10,095 nucleotides of DNA from JBHEPS01 sp046261635 (GTDB taxonomy: Bacteria; Acidobacteriota; Thermoanaerobaculia; Gp7-AA8), in NCBI GenBank assembly GCA_046261635.1, contig JBHEOL010000085.1:1-10095 (forward strand). Direction: 5' to 3'. Positions 1 to 5,225 of the stretch are shown in pieces. Positions within the stretch are counted from its first letter, which is position 1; each line of letters starts with the position of its first letter. The position numbers were made by a program, and so were the translations under genes. Under the pieces are notes generated by a model that made no database searches, had not been told where the DNA came from, and worked only from the letters and a program-made list of their open reading frames with translations.

Positions 1-14
1 CTCGTTCTCAAGAG

Positions 15-191
15 TCAGGGGATCGCGATCGGGAAGGGGGGAATCTCCTCCCGCTTTCGCCGCCGAATCACCGGCACGATCTGCAATTCCGGCCCGAGCC
101 GGTCGTAATGCTCGGGGGCGGGCCGACGGGTCGGCGCCGACTGTTCCTCTCCGCCTCCCTGAATCCACTGTTCGCCATCGAAAACCCACAT
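15..191 (-). CDS. Small hypothetical protein, 58 aa
   Basis: I do not recognise a family. The reading frame gives a 58-residue soluble protein opening MWVFDGEQW and ending in a basic-then-proline-rich stretch (RRRKREEIPPFP). It has no signal peptide, membrane segment or Cys motif. The ATG at 191 is chosen because AAAGGGGG lies 6 nt upstream of it. A GTG at 212 in the same frame would add seven residues and has a weaker AGGA about 9 nt upstream. High third-position GC and the ribosome site argue for a real gene. It sits downstream of the ITPase gene across 155 bp and may be its own transcription unit. Function unknown. Confidence 0.55.
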   Translation of the reverse strand: MWVFDGEQWIQGGGEEQSAPTRRPAPEHYDRLGPELQIVPVIRRRKREEIPPFPIAIP

Positions 192-197
192 GGTCTG

Positions 198-205
198 CCC
201 CCTTT
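198..205 (-). promoter_or_regulatory. Ribosome binding site for the 58-aa gene
   Basis: AAAGGGGG on the minus strand, 6 nt before the ATG at 191. It decides for this ATG over the upstream in-frame GTG at 212. Confidence 0.5.
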
Positions 206-346
206 CCGCCACCTCTTCTTCCTGCCCGGTGGCTGACCTGGGTGTACTTCAAGGGCTCTGCCAAGACGGCCGGATTATTAAAGTAATGAAAAGATAATTG
301 GTTAGCTCGCAGCGGGCCTGGCCGGTCCTCGGAGGATGTCCATTTC

Positions 347-928
347 TCAGACCTGATTGTCTCCGATACTGGACGATTCGGCCTCCGCCAGAAGCTGCTT
401 GAGGGCCCGGTAGGCGCGGCCCCGATGCGAGACCTCGTCTTTGTCAGCGTCCGCCATTTCCGCATAGGTGCGGCTCGAGCCGTCGGGCTGAAACCAGGCA
501 TCCCACCCGAACCCGGCATCGCCGCGCGATTTGACCAGGACGGTTCCGCGGGTCTCGCCGAGGATCAGATGGGGTCGGGTGCCGTCGAAGTAACCGACGC
601 AGCAGCGTGCGGTCGCGGCGCGGTTCCGAAGGGAGTAAGCCATCGCGGCGAGCCCCTCCCCGCCTGCCGCCTTGAGAAGCCAGTGAACGAAGGGGCCGGG
701 AAAATCACCGAGCTCCTCGAACCCGAGGGAGACGTCCTCGACGAGCAGGGGGCCGTAATCACGTGTGCGAGCGACCTCGAGTTTGTGGCGGGTGACTTCC
801 TCGACGGACGAGGCCTGAATCTCCGGCAGCGCAAAATCGACGCGCAGGAGAGGCCGGCCGAGGATTCTCTCGGCCTCGATCGCCTTATGCGGATTGGAAG
901 TGACGAAGAGAAGTCTGGATTCGGGCAC
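347..928 (-). CDS. Non-canonical purine NTP pyrophosphatase, ITPA/HAM1 type
   Basis: House-cleaning enzyme predicted to hydrolyse ITP, dITP and XTP to the monophosphate plus pyrophosphate, keeping deaminated purines out of DNA and RNA in the cytoplasm. The 193 residues cover the whole HAM1 fold. Visible motifs are the N-terminal FVTSNPHK (T10, N12, K15), VEDVSLGF with acidic D65, FPGPFVHW (76-83), FGWDAWFQPDG (140-150), TYAEM (154-158) and the SHR signature (S167-H168-R169). The wording around 60-93 and 140-169 resembles eukaryotic/archaeal ITPA (human: VEDTCLCF, LPGPYIKWF, FGWDPCFQPDG) more than bacterial RdgB (DSGLxVDALGG, PGVYSARY). The start is a GTG with no clear Shine-Dalgarno, 11 bp after the anti-sigma stop, so it is likely the third gene of the sigma operon. 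Family assignment is firm; exact substrate preference is inferred. Confidence 0.95.
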   Translation of the reverse strand: MPESRLLFVTSNPHKAIEAERILGRPLLRVDFALPEIQASSVEEVTRHKLEVARTRDYGPLLVEDVSLGFEELGDFPGPFVHWLLKAAGGEGLAAMAYSLRNRAATARCCVGYFDGTRPHLILGETRGTVLVKSRGDAGFGWDAWFQPDGSSRTYAEMADADKDEVSHRGRAYRALKQLLAEAESSSIGDNQV

Positions 929-939
929 GACGAGGCCGC

Positions 940-1170
940 TCAGACGGGGGACCGGCGAAGGGCTTCGTGGATCCGGGAGCGAAGTGGGCCCGGAGCGTGG
1001 AGGGGCTGAAGACGGCGCCGGATGAAATCACGGAGGCGCTTGTGAACTGCAACGCGGTCGTCGCAGCTCCGGCATGCCTTCAGATGGCCCCGGAGATCCT
1101 CGAGCTTGCGCTCCCCGAGTTGTTCGTCGAGGAAGAAGTAAACGACCCGTCGTACATCGTCACAGACCAT
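940..1170 (-). CDS. RsrA-like zinc anti-sigma factor (ZAS), 76 aa
   Basis: Predicted cytoplasmic anti-sigma factor that would hold the sigma factor encoded just upstream until oxidised. It has the ZAS core: Cys3 plus HLKACRSC (H29, C33, C36), matching HxxxCxxC. Aligned by eye with Streptomyces RsrA, these correspond to C11, H37, C41 and C44, so the Zn site and the C11-C44 disulphide trigger pair are both kept. RsrA's C31, C61 and C62 have no counterpart. FLDEQL (13-18) matches FLDKEM in RsrA. There is no membrane segment, unlike many ECF anti-sigmas. AAGAGGAG lies 6 nt upstream of the ATG. The gene follows the sigma gene by 56 bp. A plain zf-HC2 protein without redox function is the alternative. 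Confidence 0.88.
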   Translation of the reverse strand: MVCDDVRRVVYFFLDEQLGERKLEDLRGHLKACRSCDDRVAVHKRLRDFIRRRLQPLHAPGPLRSRIHEALRRSPV

Positions 1171-1176
1171 GAAGGT

Positions 1177-1184
1177 CTCCTCTT
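1177..1184 (-). promoter_or_regulatory. Strong ribosome binding site for the anti-sigma gene
   Basis: AAGAGGAG on the minus strand with a 6-nt spacer to the ATG at 1170. It is one of the best Shine-Dalgarno matches in the window, consistent with anti-sigma being made in at least equal amount to sigma. Confidence 0.65.
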
Positions 1185-1226
1185 ATCGAATTGGGGCGTG
1201 ACGAATCCCGACTGATCCAAACTGCG

Positions 1227-2006
1227 CTACTCGAGCTCGAATTCCTCTTCCACTTCGGAGCTTTCGTCGAGCTCGAACTCGAACTCTTCCGTTTCGCTCG
1301 CGAGAAGGGTGAGATCATCTTCCTCGTCGCCGGCCGGCGCTTCCTCGGCCTCCGCGTCCGTTCCGCCCTTCTTTTTCGCGCCGCTCTTTCCTTCGTCCTT
1401 GCGCGAGCGCATCTTGGCGGGCTCACCACCGCGGATGTAGCCGTATTTGCGCGCGTACTCGAGCAGCGTGCGCTCGAGCATCTTCCGCCCGCGATACAGC
1501 CTTGACATTACCGTGCCAACCGGACAGTCGAGAATCTCCGCGATCTCCTTGTAGGAGAAACCTTCGATGTCGGCCAGGAGCACGACCATCTTGTAGTCGT
1601 GAGGCAGAGTGTCGAGCGCTCGCTTGACGTCCTCGTCCATCATGTCCTGGAAGATCTCGGTCTCCGGATCGCGAATCAGATCGGGCGCGTTCTTCTGGAT
1701 CACGCGCTCGTAGGACTCCTCGATCTCCGAGAAGTCGATCTTGTGCGGAGTCAGTTTTTTCTTCCGGTAATTGTTGATGAACGTGTTCTTCATGATCTTG
1801 AAGAGCCACGCCTTGAAGTTCGTACCCTCTTCGAACTTGTCGTAATACTTGTACGCCTTGAGGTAAGTCTCCTGCACGAGGTCTTCGGCGTCCTCGGAAT
1901 TCCGGGTCATCCGGTAGGCGGTGTTGTAGAGGGAATCCACGTAAGGCATCGCTGCCTTTTCGAAATCCCATCCCTGCTCGTGCTCGTAGGCTTCGGCGCT
2001 TTTCAT
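1227..2006 (-). CDS. ECF RNA polymerase sigma factor, SigR/SigH (ECF12-like) with acidic C-terminal tail
   Basis: Alternative sigma factor that directs RNA polymerase to a stress regulon. Region 2 lies at about residues 18-85 (MTRNSEDAEDLVQETYLKAY, then FKAWLFKIMKNTFINNYRKK) and region 4 at about 128-182 (ALDTLPHDYKMVVLLADIEG, then YKEIAEILDCPVGTVMSRLY). These track mycobacterial SigH closely ([56 protein letters not shown]). The protein is 259 aa, longer than the roughly 200 usual for this group. The extra C-terminus is a basic stretch (about 199-213) followed by 44 residues of which 22 are Asp or Glu. AGGAG lies 5 nt before the ATG, and an in-frame TGA six codons upstream rules out a longer form. 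An RsrA-like gene follows, supporting the subgroup call. Confidence 0.95.
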   Translation of the reverse strand: MKSAEAYEHEQGWDFEKAAMPYVDSLYNTAYRMTRNSEDAEDLVQETYLKAYKYYDKFEEGTNFKAWLFKIMKNTFINNYRKKKLTPHKIDFSEIEESYERVIQKNAPDLIRDPETEIFQDMMDEDVKRALDTLPHDYKMVVLLADIEGFSYKEIAEILDCPVGTVMSRLYRGRKMLERTLLEYARKYGYIRGGEPAKMRSRKDEGKSGAKKKGGTDAEAEEAPAGDEEDDLTLLASETEEFEFELDESSEVEEEFELE

Positions 2007-2197
2007 CTCAACTCCTGGCGATCATCACGACCGCGCTGGGGGATTCTGGTTCATACTTCGTGCCGTTGCCGGCCCGGTGGTCCTGACCGGAGATTCGGCT
2101 CTCCGCCCCCCGGTTCGAAGTTAGACTGGTCAATGAGTTAGCTCAATCCGGATGTGTCGGCCCCTCACCTGCCCGCCTTCGCGATGATCGGTGCTGG

Positions 2198-2215
2198 CGT
2201 CTCCCCGAGGAGACG
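2198..2215 (-). repeat. Inverted repeat (hairpin) in the sigma leader
   Basis: CGTCTCC and GGAGACG form a perfect 7-bp stem around a 4-nt loop. No T-run follows on the minus strand, so it does not look like an intrinsic terminator. It lies within the predicted untranslated leader and could stabilise it or be a protein site. Confidence 0.45.
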
Positions 2216-2286
2216 AGGCGTCCCCTCTTCGTTCCGGTAAAAGCAATACGACTGAGTTGGGAAATTGGTTCGGCGGAAGGACTGTT

Positions 2287-2313
2287 AACAACCTGTGAAC
2301 GAAGCCTATTCCC
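2287..2313 (-). promoter_or_regulatory. Putative SigR-type promoter upstream of the sigma gene
   Basis: On the minus strand GGGAAT (2313-2308) is followed by an 18-nt spacer and GTT (2289-2287). This is exactly the GGAAT-N18-GTT pattern known for Streptomyces SigR and close to the SigH consensus. As the operon encodes a SigR/RsrA-like pair, the site is best read as an autoregulatory promoter. Transcription would start near 2280. Only eight positions are specified, so a chance match is possible but unlikely in so short a region. Confidence 0.6.
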
Positions 2314-2326
2314 TAACGGGCCGCCC

Positions 2327-2355
2327 AGTATAACAACGGGAATTTTCCGGGTCAA
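2327..2355 (-). promoter_or_regulatory. Sigma-70-type promoter upstream of the sigma gene
   Basis: TTGACC (2355-2350), a 17-nt spacer and TATACT (2332-2327) read on the minus strand; ten of twelve hexamer bases match TTGACA/TATAAT. The -35 box overlaps the TGA stop of the J-domain gene (2352-2354). The spacer contains the partial palindrome GGAAAATTCC, which could be an operator. It points at the sigma/anti-sigma/ITPase genes, with a start site near 2320. Confidence 0.65.
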
Positions 2356-3059
2356 GTGCGATTTCGTCCCGTCCTTCCCCCCTCCCCGCTGAGCATCAGA
2401 AGTCTCTCACACGCCTCGGTCACCTCGATGAACCGGGCCGCTGCCCTCTCCCGCTCCTCCCCGGTACGGCCGTGGAAGCGATCGGGATGATTTTCCGCGG
2501 CCAGACGCCTCCAGGCTGCGACGATCTCCCTGGGGCTCGGCTCGTCATCCAGCCCGAGAGTTTTCCGCAGCCTTTCCCGTTCCCCCGGTTCTTCGCTGCG
2601 GAAGAGAGTCGCTCCTTCCGCCCGGTCCGCTCTGCGAGGACGCCCCCTTTCCGCGTGATCGATGTAGTCGAATCGATAGCGCGCCCTCAGCCGAGCGAGG
2701 GCGTCGGGATGAAATCCGAGGCCAAAGGCGAGCTCGAGTAGCGCGTCGTACTGCGCCAGCGGGATGATCGCCGACGCTCCAACGGCAATTCCTGCTGCTC
2801 GCTCGAGCAGCGCGCGGCGCTCCTCGAGACTCGCCACCCGGGCGTAGGCCTGAGCCCAGTTGCTGATATCGATCATCTCCTGCGGCGCCAGAGGACCGCC
2901 AGGCGCACTGGCGACGGCTTCGAGGAGCGCGGCCTCGATCTGATCCCTCGCCGGACGCTCCGCGAAGCGCTCCTTCGGCGATCGCTCAAACCGGAAGAGC
3001 GCTCCCGCCGCGAGAAGGACGGCAGCGGTCAGCATCGCCAGAAGGAGCGGGAGCTCCAT
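2352..3059 (-). CDS. DjlA-like membrane-anchored J-domain co-chaperone
   Basis: Predicted Hsp70 co-chaperone tethered to the inner membrane. Residues 4-22 form one hydrophobic N-terminal helix followed by RFERSPKER, so the body should face the cytoplasm. Residues about 39-128 look like a TerB-type helical domain (repeats of the form LLEAVASAPGGPLAPQE and ERAAGIAVGASAIIP). A J-domain occupies about 160-222 with the diagnostic HPD at 191-193, needed to stimulate DnaK ATPase. Anchor, TerB-like region, then C-terminal J-domain is the DjlA order, though 235 aa is a little shorter than E. coli DjlA. The Gly-containing turns of TerB are degenerate. Only a weak GAGAG precedes the ATG. It is divergent from the DUF1028 gene, with 74 bp between start codons. 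Confidence 0.85.
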   Translation of the reverse strand: MELPLLLAMLTAAVLLAAGALFRFERSPKERFAERPARDQIEAALLEAVASAPGGPLAPQEMIDISNWAQAYARVASLEERRALLERAAGIAVGASAIIPLAQYDALLELAFGLGFHPDALARLRARYRFDYIDHAERGRPRRADRAEGATLFRSEEPGERERLRKTLGLDDEPSPREIVAAWRRLAAENHPDRFHGRTGEERERAAARFIEVTEACERLLMLSGEGGRTGRNRT

Positions 3060-3079
3060 GCCGGTATTCTCTCATTTCG

Positions 3080-3108
3080 TTGGCGTGGCGAGGCGCCCGC
3101 GCTATCCT
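3080..3108 (+). promoter_or_regulatory. Possible promoter of the DUF1028-thioesterase operon
   Basis: TTGGCG (3080-3085), 17-nt spacer, TATCCT (3103-3108). The match to TTGACA/TATAAT is partial, but spacing is ideal and it lies in the short divergent gap, giving a leader of about 20 nt. Confidence 0.35.
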
Positions 3109-3124
3109 CGCCCCGCAGAGATGT

Positions 3125-3129
3125 GGAGG
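3125..3129 (+). promoter_or_regulatory. Ribosome binding site that fixes the DUF1028 start
   Basis: GGAGG, 4 nt before the ATG at 3134. It selects this ATG, which begins a clean signal peptide, over an in-frame start at 3080 that would bury the signal sequence behind 18 Arg/Gly-rich residues. Confidence 0.6.
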
Positions 3130-3133
3130 ATTT

Positions 3134-4117
3134 ATGCTTTGGAGACCGATCGCTCTCATTCTGATGCTCGCGGCCGTCCCGGCGGTCGCAGATCCGCTCG
3201 TCCATACCTACTCGATCGTTGCGCGAGATCCGGTCACCGGAGACCTGGGTGTAGCCGTTCAATCGCACTGGTTCTCCGTCGGATCCGTCGTCCCCTGGGC
3301 GGAAGCGGGAGTCGGCGCCGTGGCAACGCAGGCGAGCGTCGACCCCTCCTACGGGCCGCTGGGCCTCGAACTGATGCGGAGCGGAAAATCGGCGAAGCAG
3401 GCCCTCGAGAGCCTTCTCGCTTCGGATCCACAGTCTGCGTTTCGGCAGGTCGCGATGGTCGACTCACAGGGAAGAGTTGCGGCGCACACCGGCTCGAGCA
3501 CGATCCCGGCCGCCGGTGACTCTCAGGGCGACGGCTTCTCGGTTCAGGCGAACCTGATGCGCAACGACCGAATCTGGCCGGCGATGGCGGCCGCCTTCGA
3601 ATCAGCCGGTGGTGATCTCGCGGAGCGAATGCTCGCGGCGCTCGACGCGGCGGAGGCTGCCGGCGGAGACATCCGGGGAAGACAATCCGCGGCGCTCCTG
3701 ATCGTCAAGGCGAAGTCGAGCGGGAGTCCCTGGGCGGACCGGATCTTCGACCTCCGAATCGAGGACCACCCAGAGCCGCTCGCGGAGCTGCGAAGGCTCG
3801 TTCGACTCCAGCGCGCATACAACCACATGAACCGGGGAGACGCGCTGGCCGCCGAGGAGAAGTGGGAAGAGGCAATGAAGGAGTATCGAGCCGGCGCCGA
3901 GCTCGCCCCGGAGATCGAGGAGCTCCCATACTGGGTAGCAGTGACCCTGTTCACGATCGGAAAAGAGGCCGAGGCTCTGCCGATCTTCCGCGATGTGTTC
4001 GCGCGGAACCGCGACTGGGTCGAGTTGACGCGGAGGCTTCCGGCGATCGGTTTTCTACCGGCTGATCCGGCAGCGCTCGAAAGGATTCTCGCCACGGCCG
4101 GGCCTGACACGCGATGA
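3134..4117 (+). CDS. Secreted DUF1028 family protein with C-terminal TPR region
   Basis: The enzymatic role of DUF1028 is unknown; Pfam places the family with the Ntn-hydrolase fold. With the ATG at 3134 the protein has 327 residues. Residues 1-19 are a signal peptide ending AVA. The DUF1028 core follows at about 25-225: TYSIVARDPVTGDLGVAVQS, then VGAVATQASVDPSYGPLGL, RQVAMVDSQGRVAAHTG, and RGRQSAALLIVKA. Residues about 226-325 resemble two TPR-like helical hairpins (AYNHMNRGDALAAEEKWEEA and the WVAVTLFTIGKEAEAL segment). In cytosolic relatives the Thr of TFSIVA often sits right after Met; here the corresponding T25 would be six residues inside the mature protein. The usual Cys/Trp after AHTG is replaced (SSTIPAAG). 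The stop overlaps the thioesterase start. Confidence 0.92.
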   Translation: MLWRPIALILMLAAVPAVADPLVHTYSIVARDPVTGDLGVAVQSHWFSVGSVVPWAEAGVGAVATQASVDPSYGPLGLELMRSGKSAKQALESLLASDPQSAFRQVAMVDSQGRVAAHTGSSTIPAAGDSQGDGFSVQANLMRNDRIWPAMAAAFESAGGDLAERMLAALDAAEAAGGDIRGRQSAALLIVKAKSSGSPWADRIFDLRIEDHPEPLAELRRLVRLQRAYNHMNRGDALAAEEKWEEAMKEYRAGAELAPEIEELPYWVAVTLFTIGKEAEALPIFRDVFARNRDWVELTRRLPAIGFLPADPAALERILATAGPDTR

Positions 4118-4557
4118 GCACCTCGATGCAAACCCTTCTCGAAAGCCTGCGCGAGCGCTTTTCGCAGCATCCGCTCCATCAGTTTCTCGGAATCACCCTC
4201 GTCGACCTGGAATTCGACCGCTGCACGGTGGAGGCCGTCATCGCCCGCTCGACCGACAACGGGTCGGGGACGATTCACGGAGGGGTCATCGCGATCCTCG
4301 CAGACGTTGCGGTCGCCGGTGCGCTCGCAACCAATTTCGACGGAAAGATGGGATTCGCGACTTCGAACCTCTCGCTCCACTACCTGCGTCGCGCGCGGGA
4401 TCTGGCCAGGGCGACCGCGGTGATCCTCAAGAAGGGGTCCAAGGTCTGCGTGGCAAGCGTGGAGGTGTACGACGGGCGCGGCATCCTGTGCGCCACGGCG
4501 ATGTCGGATTACGTCCTGACGACAGCGAAGTTCGGGGAACGCCCCCGAACGGAGTGA
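4114..4557 (+). CDS. PaaI-like hotdog-fold thioesterase
   Basis: Predicted acyl-CoA thioesterase of the 4HBT/PaaI group, 147 aa, cytoplasmic. Key features are N49-G50, the HGG turn at 55-57 inside GTIHGGVIAILADVAVAGAL, the acidic D64 expected to activate water, and TSNLSLHYLRRA (about 83-94) forming the central beta-strand. Its ATG lies inside ATGA with the upstream DUF1028 stop, so translation is probably coupled. M5 is an alternative start. The natural acyl-CoA is not visible from sequence. It converges with the PTPS gene, leaving only 2 bp between the two stop codons. Confidence 0.92.
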   Translation: MSTSMQTLLESLRERFSQHPLHQFLGITLVDLEFDRCTVEAVIARSTDNGSGTIHGGVIAILADVAVAGALATNFDGKMGFATSNLSLHYLRRARDLARATAVILKKGSKVCVASVEVYDGRGILCATAMSDYVLTTAKFGERPRTE

Positions 4558-4559
4558 GC

Positions 4560-4955
4560 TCAGCCTTCCCCGTCCGGCTCGAAGGTGGCGGCATTGAACG
4601 GCCCCTCCCACACGGTGACGGAGTCGACGACCGCCCCCTCCCGCGCGACACTCCCGCTCAGCTCCTGCCAGAACCACTCCGCGATGTTCTCGGCAGACGG
4701 GTTCACCTGCGTGAACGGCTCGACGTCGTTGATGCATTTGAAGTCGAGATTCTTCGCGAGCCGCTCGAGCTCTGCTTTCGACGTAACGAAGTCGACGGCG
4801 ATCGCGTCCTCGTCCACACCTCTCCCTGCCGCGCTCAACACTGCCTCGACCCGATAGGAATGGCCGTGCAGGGGCTCGGCCACCCCCCGGTAGGTTCGAA
4901 GGAAATGCGCCGACTCGAAGCGCGCCTCGATACGAATTGAGAACTTACCCTTCAT
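4560..4955 (-). CDS. 6-pyruvoyl-tetrahydropterin synthase family protein, PTPS-III-like (lacks catalytic Cys)
   Basis: The 131-residue protein has the QueD/PTPS T-fold. Zinc ligands are H17 (FESAHFL) and H30/H32 (LHGHSY). NPSAENIA at 85-92 and WE at 116-117 match the family's C-terminal pterin site (E117). The nucleophilic Cys normally four residues before the first HGH histidine (CExxHGH in many QueD) is Ala26, while E27 is kept, giving ExxHGH. By published subfamily rules that motif marks PTPS-III, which makes 6-hydroxymethyl-dihydropterin for folate, replacing dihydroneopterin aldolase. The catalytic His after Asp71 (usually LDH) is also changed, to Phe72. QueD for queuosine is the alternative. 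GGAGG lies 3 nt before the ATG, inside the upstream gene's 3' end (11-nt overlap). Confidence 0.92.
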   Translation of the reverse strand: MKGKFSIRIEARFESAHFLRTYRGVAEPLHGHSYRVEAVLSAAGRGVDEDAIAVDFVTSKAELERLAKNLDFKCINDVEPFTQVNPSAENIAEWFWQELSGSVAREGAVVDSVTVWEGPFNAATFEPDGEG

Positions 4956-5136
4956 GCGCCTCCGGCCAGATTTCCTCGATCAGCGCCTGACTCACGCCCA
5001 GCTCCAGCAGTTCTTCGCGACTCGATCGGCTTCGCAGAAGATCCACCGCGCGCTCTGGATCCCAGCATCCACCCGGGTCGGAGCCGCTCGCCAGTTGAAC
5101 CAGCGTCTCGATTGTCTTTCGCCGATCGGGATCCAT
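4945..5136 (-). CDS. Small hypothetical protein, 63 aa, upstream of the PTPS gene
   Basis: I do not recognise a family. The 63 residues are acidic and mostly helical in character (segments DPERAVDLLRS and REELLELGVSQALIEEIWPE), with one Cys and no signal or membrane segment. Codon use has the same high third-position GC as neighbours. The frame overlaps the start of the PTPS gene by 11 nt and its last codons carry that gene's GGAGG, so the two are likely cotranscribed. The ATG at 5136 has no close Shine-Dalgarno (GAGGAA is about 15 nt away), which is the main doubt. Confidence 0.55.
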   Translation of the reverse strand: MDPDRRKTIETLVQLASGSDPGGCWDPERAVDLLRSRSSREELLELGVSQALIEEIWPEAHEG

Positions 5137-5225
5137 GAGGAAAATCGGGTTTCCTCTTCTGCGAACGTCCGTTCGAAACCCGCAATCCCAAAGCCGCCGG
5201 ATCGATCTGCTATTCCGTTTTTCGG

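Larger units (their letters stand above)
2007..2351 (-). other. 345-bp gap: promoters and long leader of the sigma operon
   Basis: No convincing gene lies here; a 70-codon TTG-initiated frame in this stretch overlaps both promoters and has no homology I recognise. On the minus strand the gap holds a sigma-70-like promoter, a SigR-like promoter just downstream, a 7-bp hairpin (2198-2215), a second weak inverted repeat (CCGGT 2074-2078 with ACCGG 2086-2090), and the sigma gene's AGGAG site (2012-2016). If transcription starts near 2320 or 2280 the leader is roughly 275-315 nt, long for a bacterial mRNA, so post-transcriptional control is possible. I recognise no known riboswitch class. Confidence 0.5.

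Noticed and set aside
59..78. GGCACGATCTGC as a sigma-54 promoter
   Set aside because: GG to GC spacing is 10 nt instead of 12, and it lies inside a coding region.
265..305. AT-rich stretch as a promoter or terminator
   Set aside because: It holds -10-like hexamers on both strands (for example AATAAT, minus, 274-279) but no -35 at proper spacing and no stem-loop with a T-run. It may be the promoter of the 58-aa gene, but support is too weak.
2108..2145. tRNA-like GGTTCGAAG and GTTAGCTCA strings
   Set aside because: The order is wrong for a tRNA, flanks do not pair into T or D stems, and there is no anticodon or acceptor stem.
2143..2355. 70-codon TTG-initiated frame in the gap before the sigma gene
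   Set aside because: It overlaps both predicted promoters, uses TTG, lacks a ribosome site and has an Arg-rich product without motif.
3544..4737. 397-codon open frame on the minus strand
   Set aside because: Antisense to the DUF1028 and thioesterase genes, both of which have clear domains; the antisense product is Arg/Ser/Ala-rich with no motif.
5164..5189. Second SigR-like site (GGGATT-N17-GTT, minus strand) before the 63-aa gene
   Set aside because: One mismatch in the -35 core and a 17-nt spacer; too weak to claim without regulon data.
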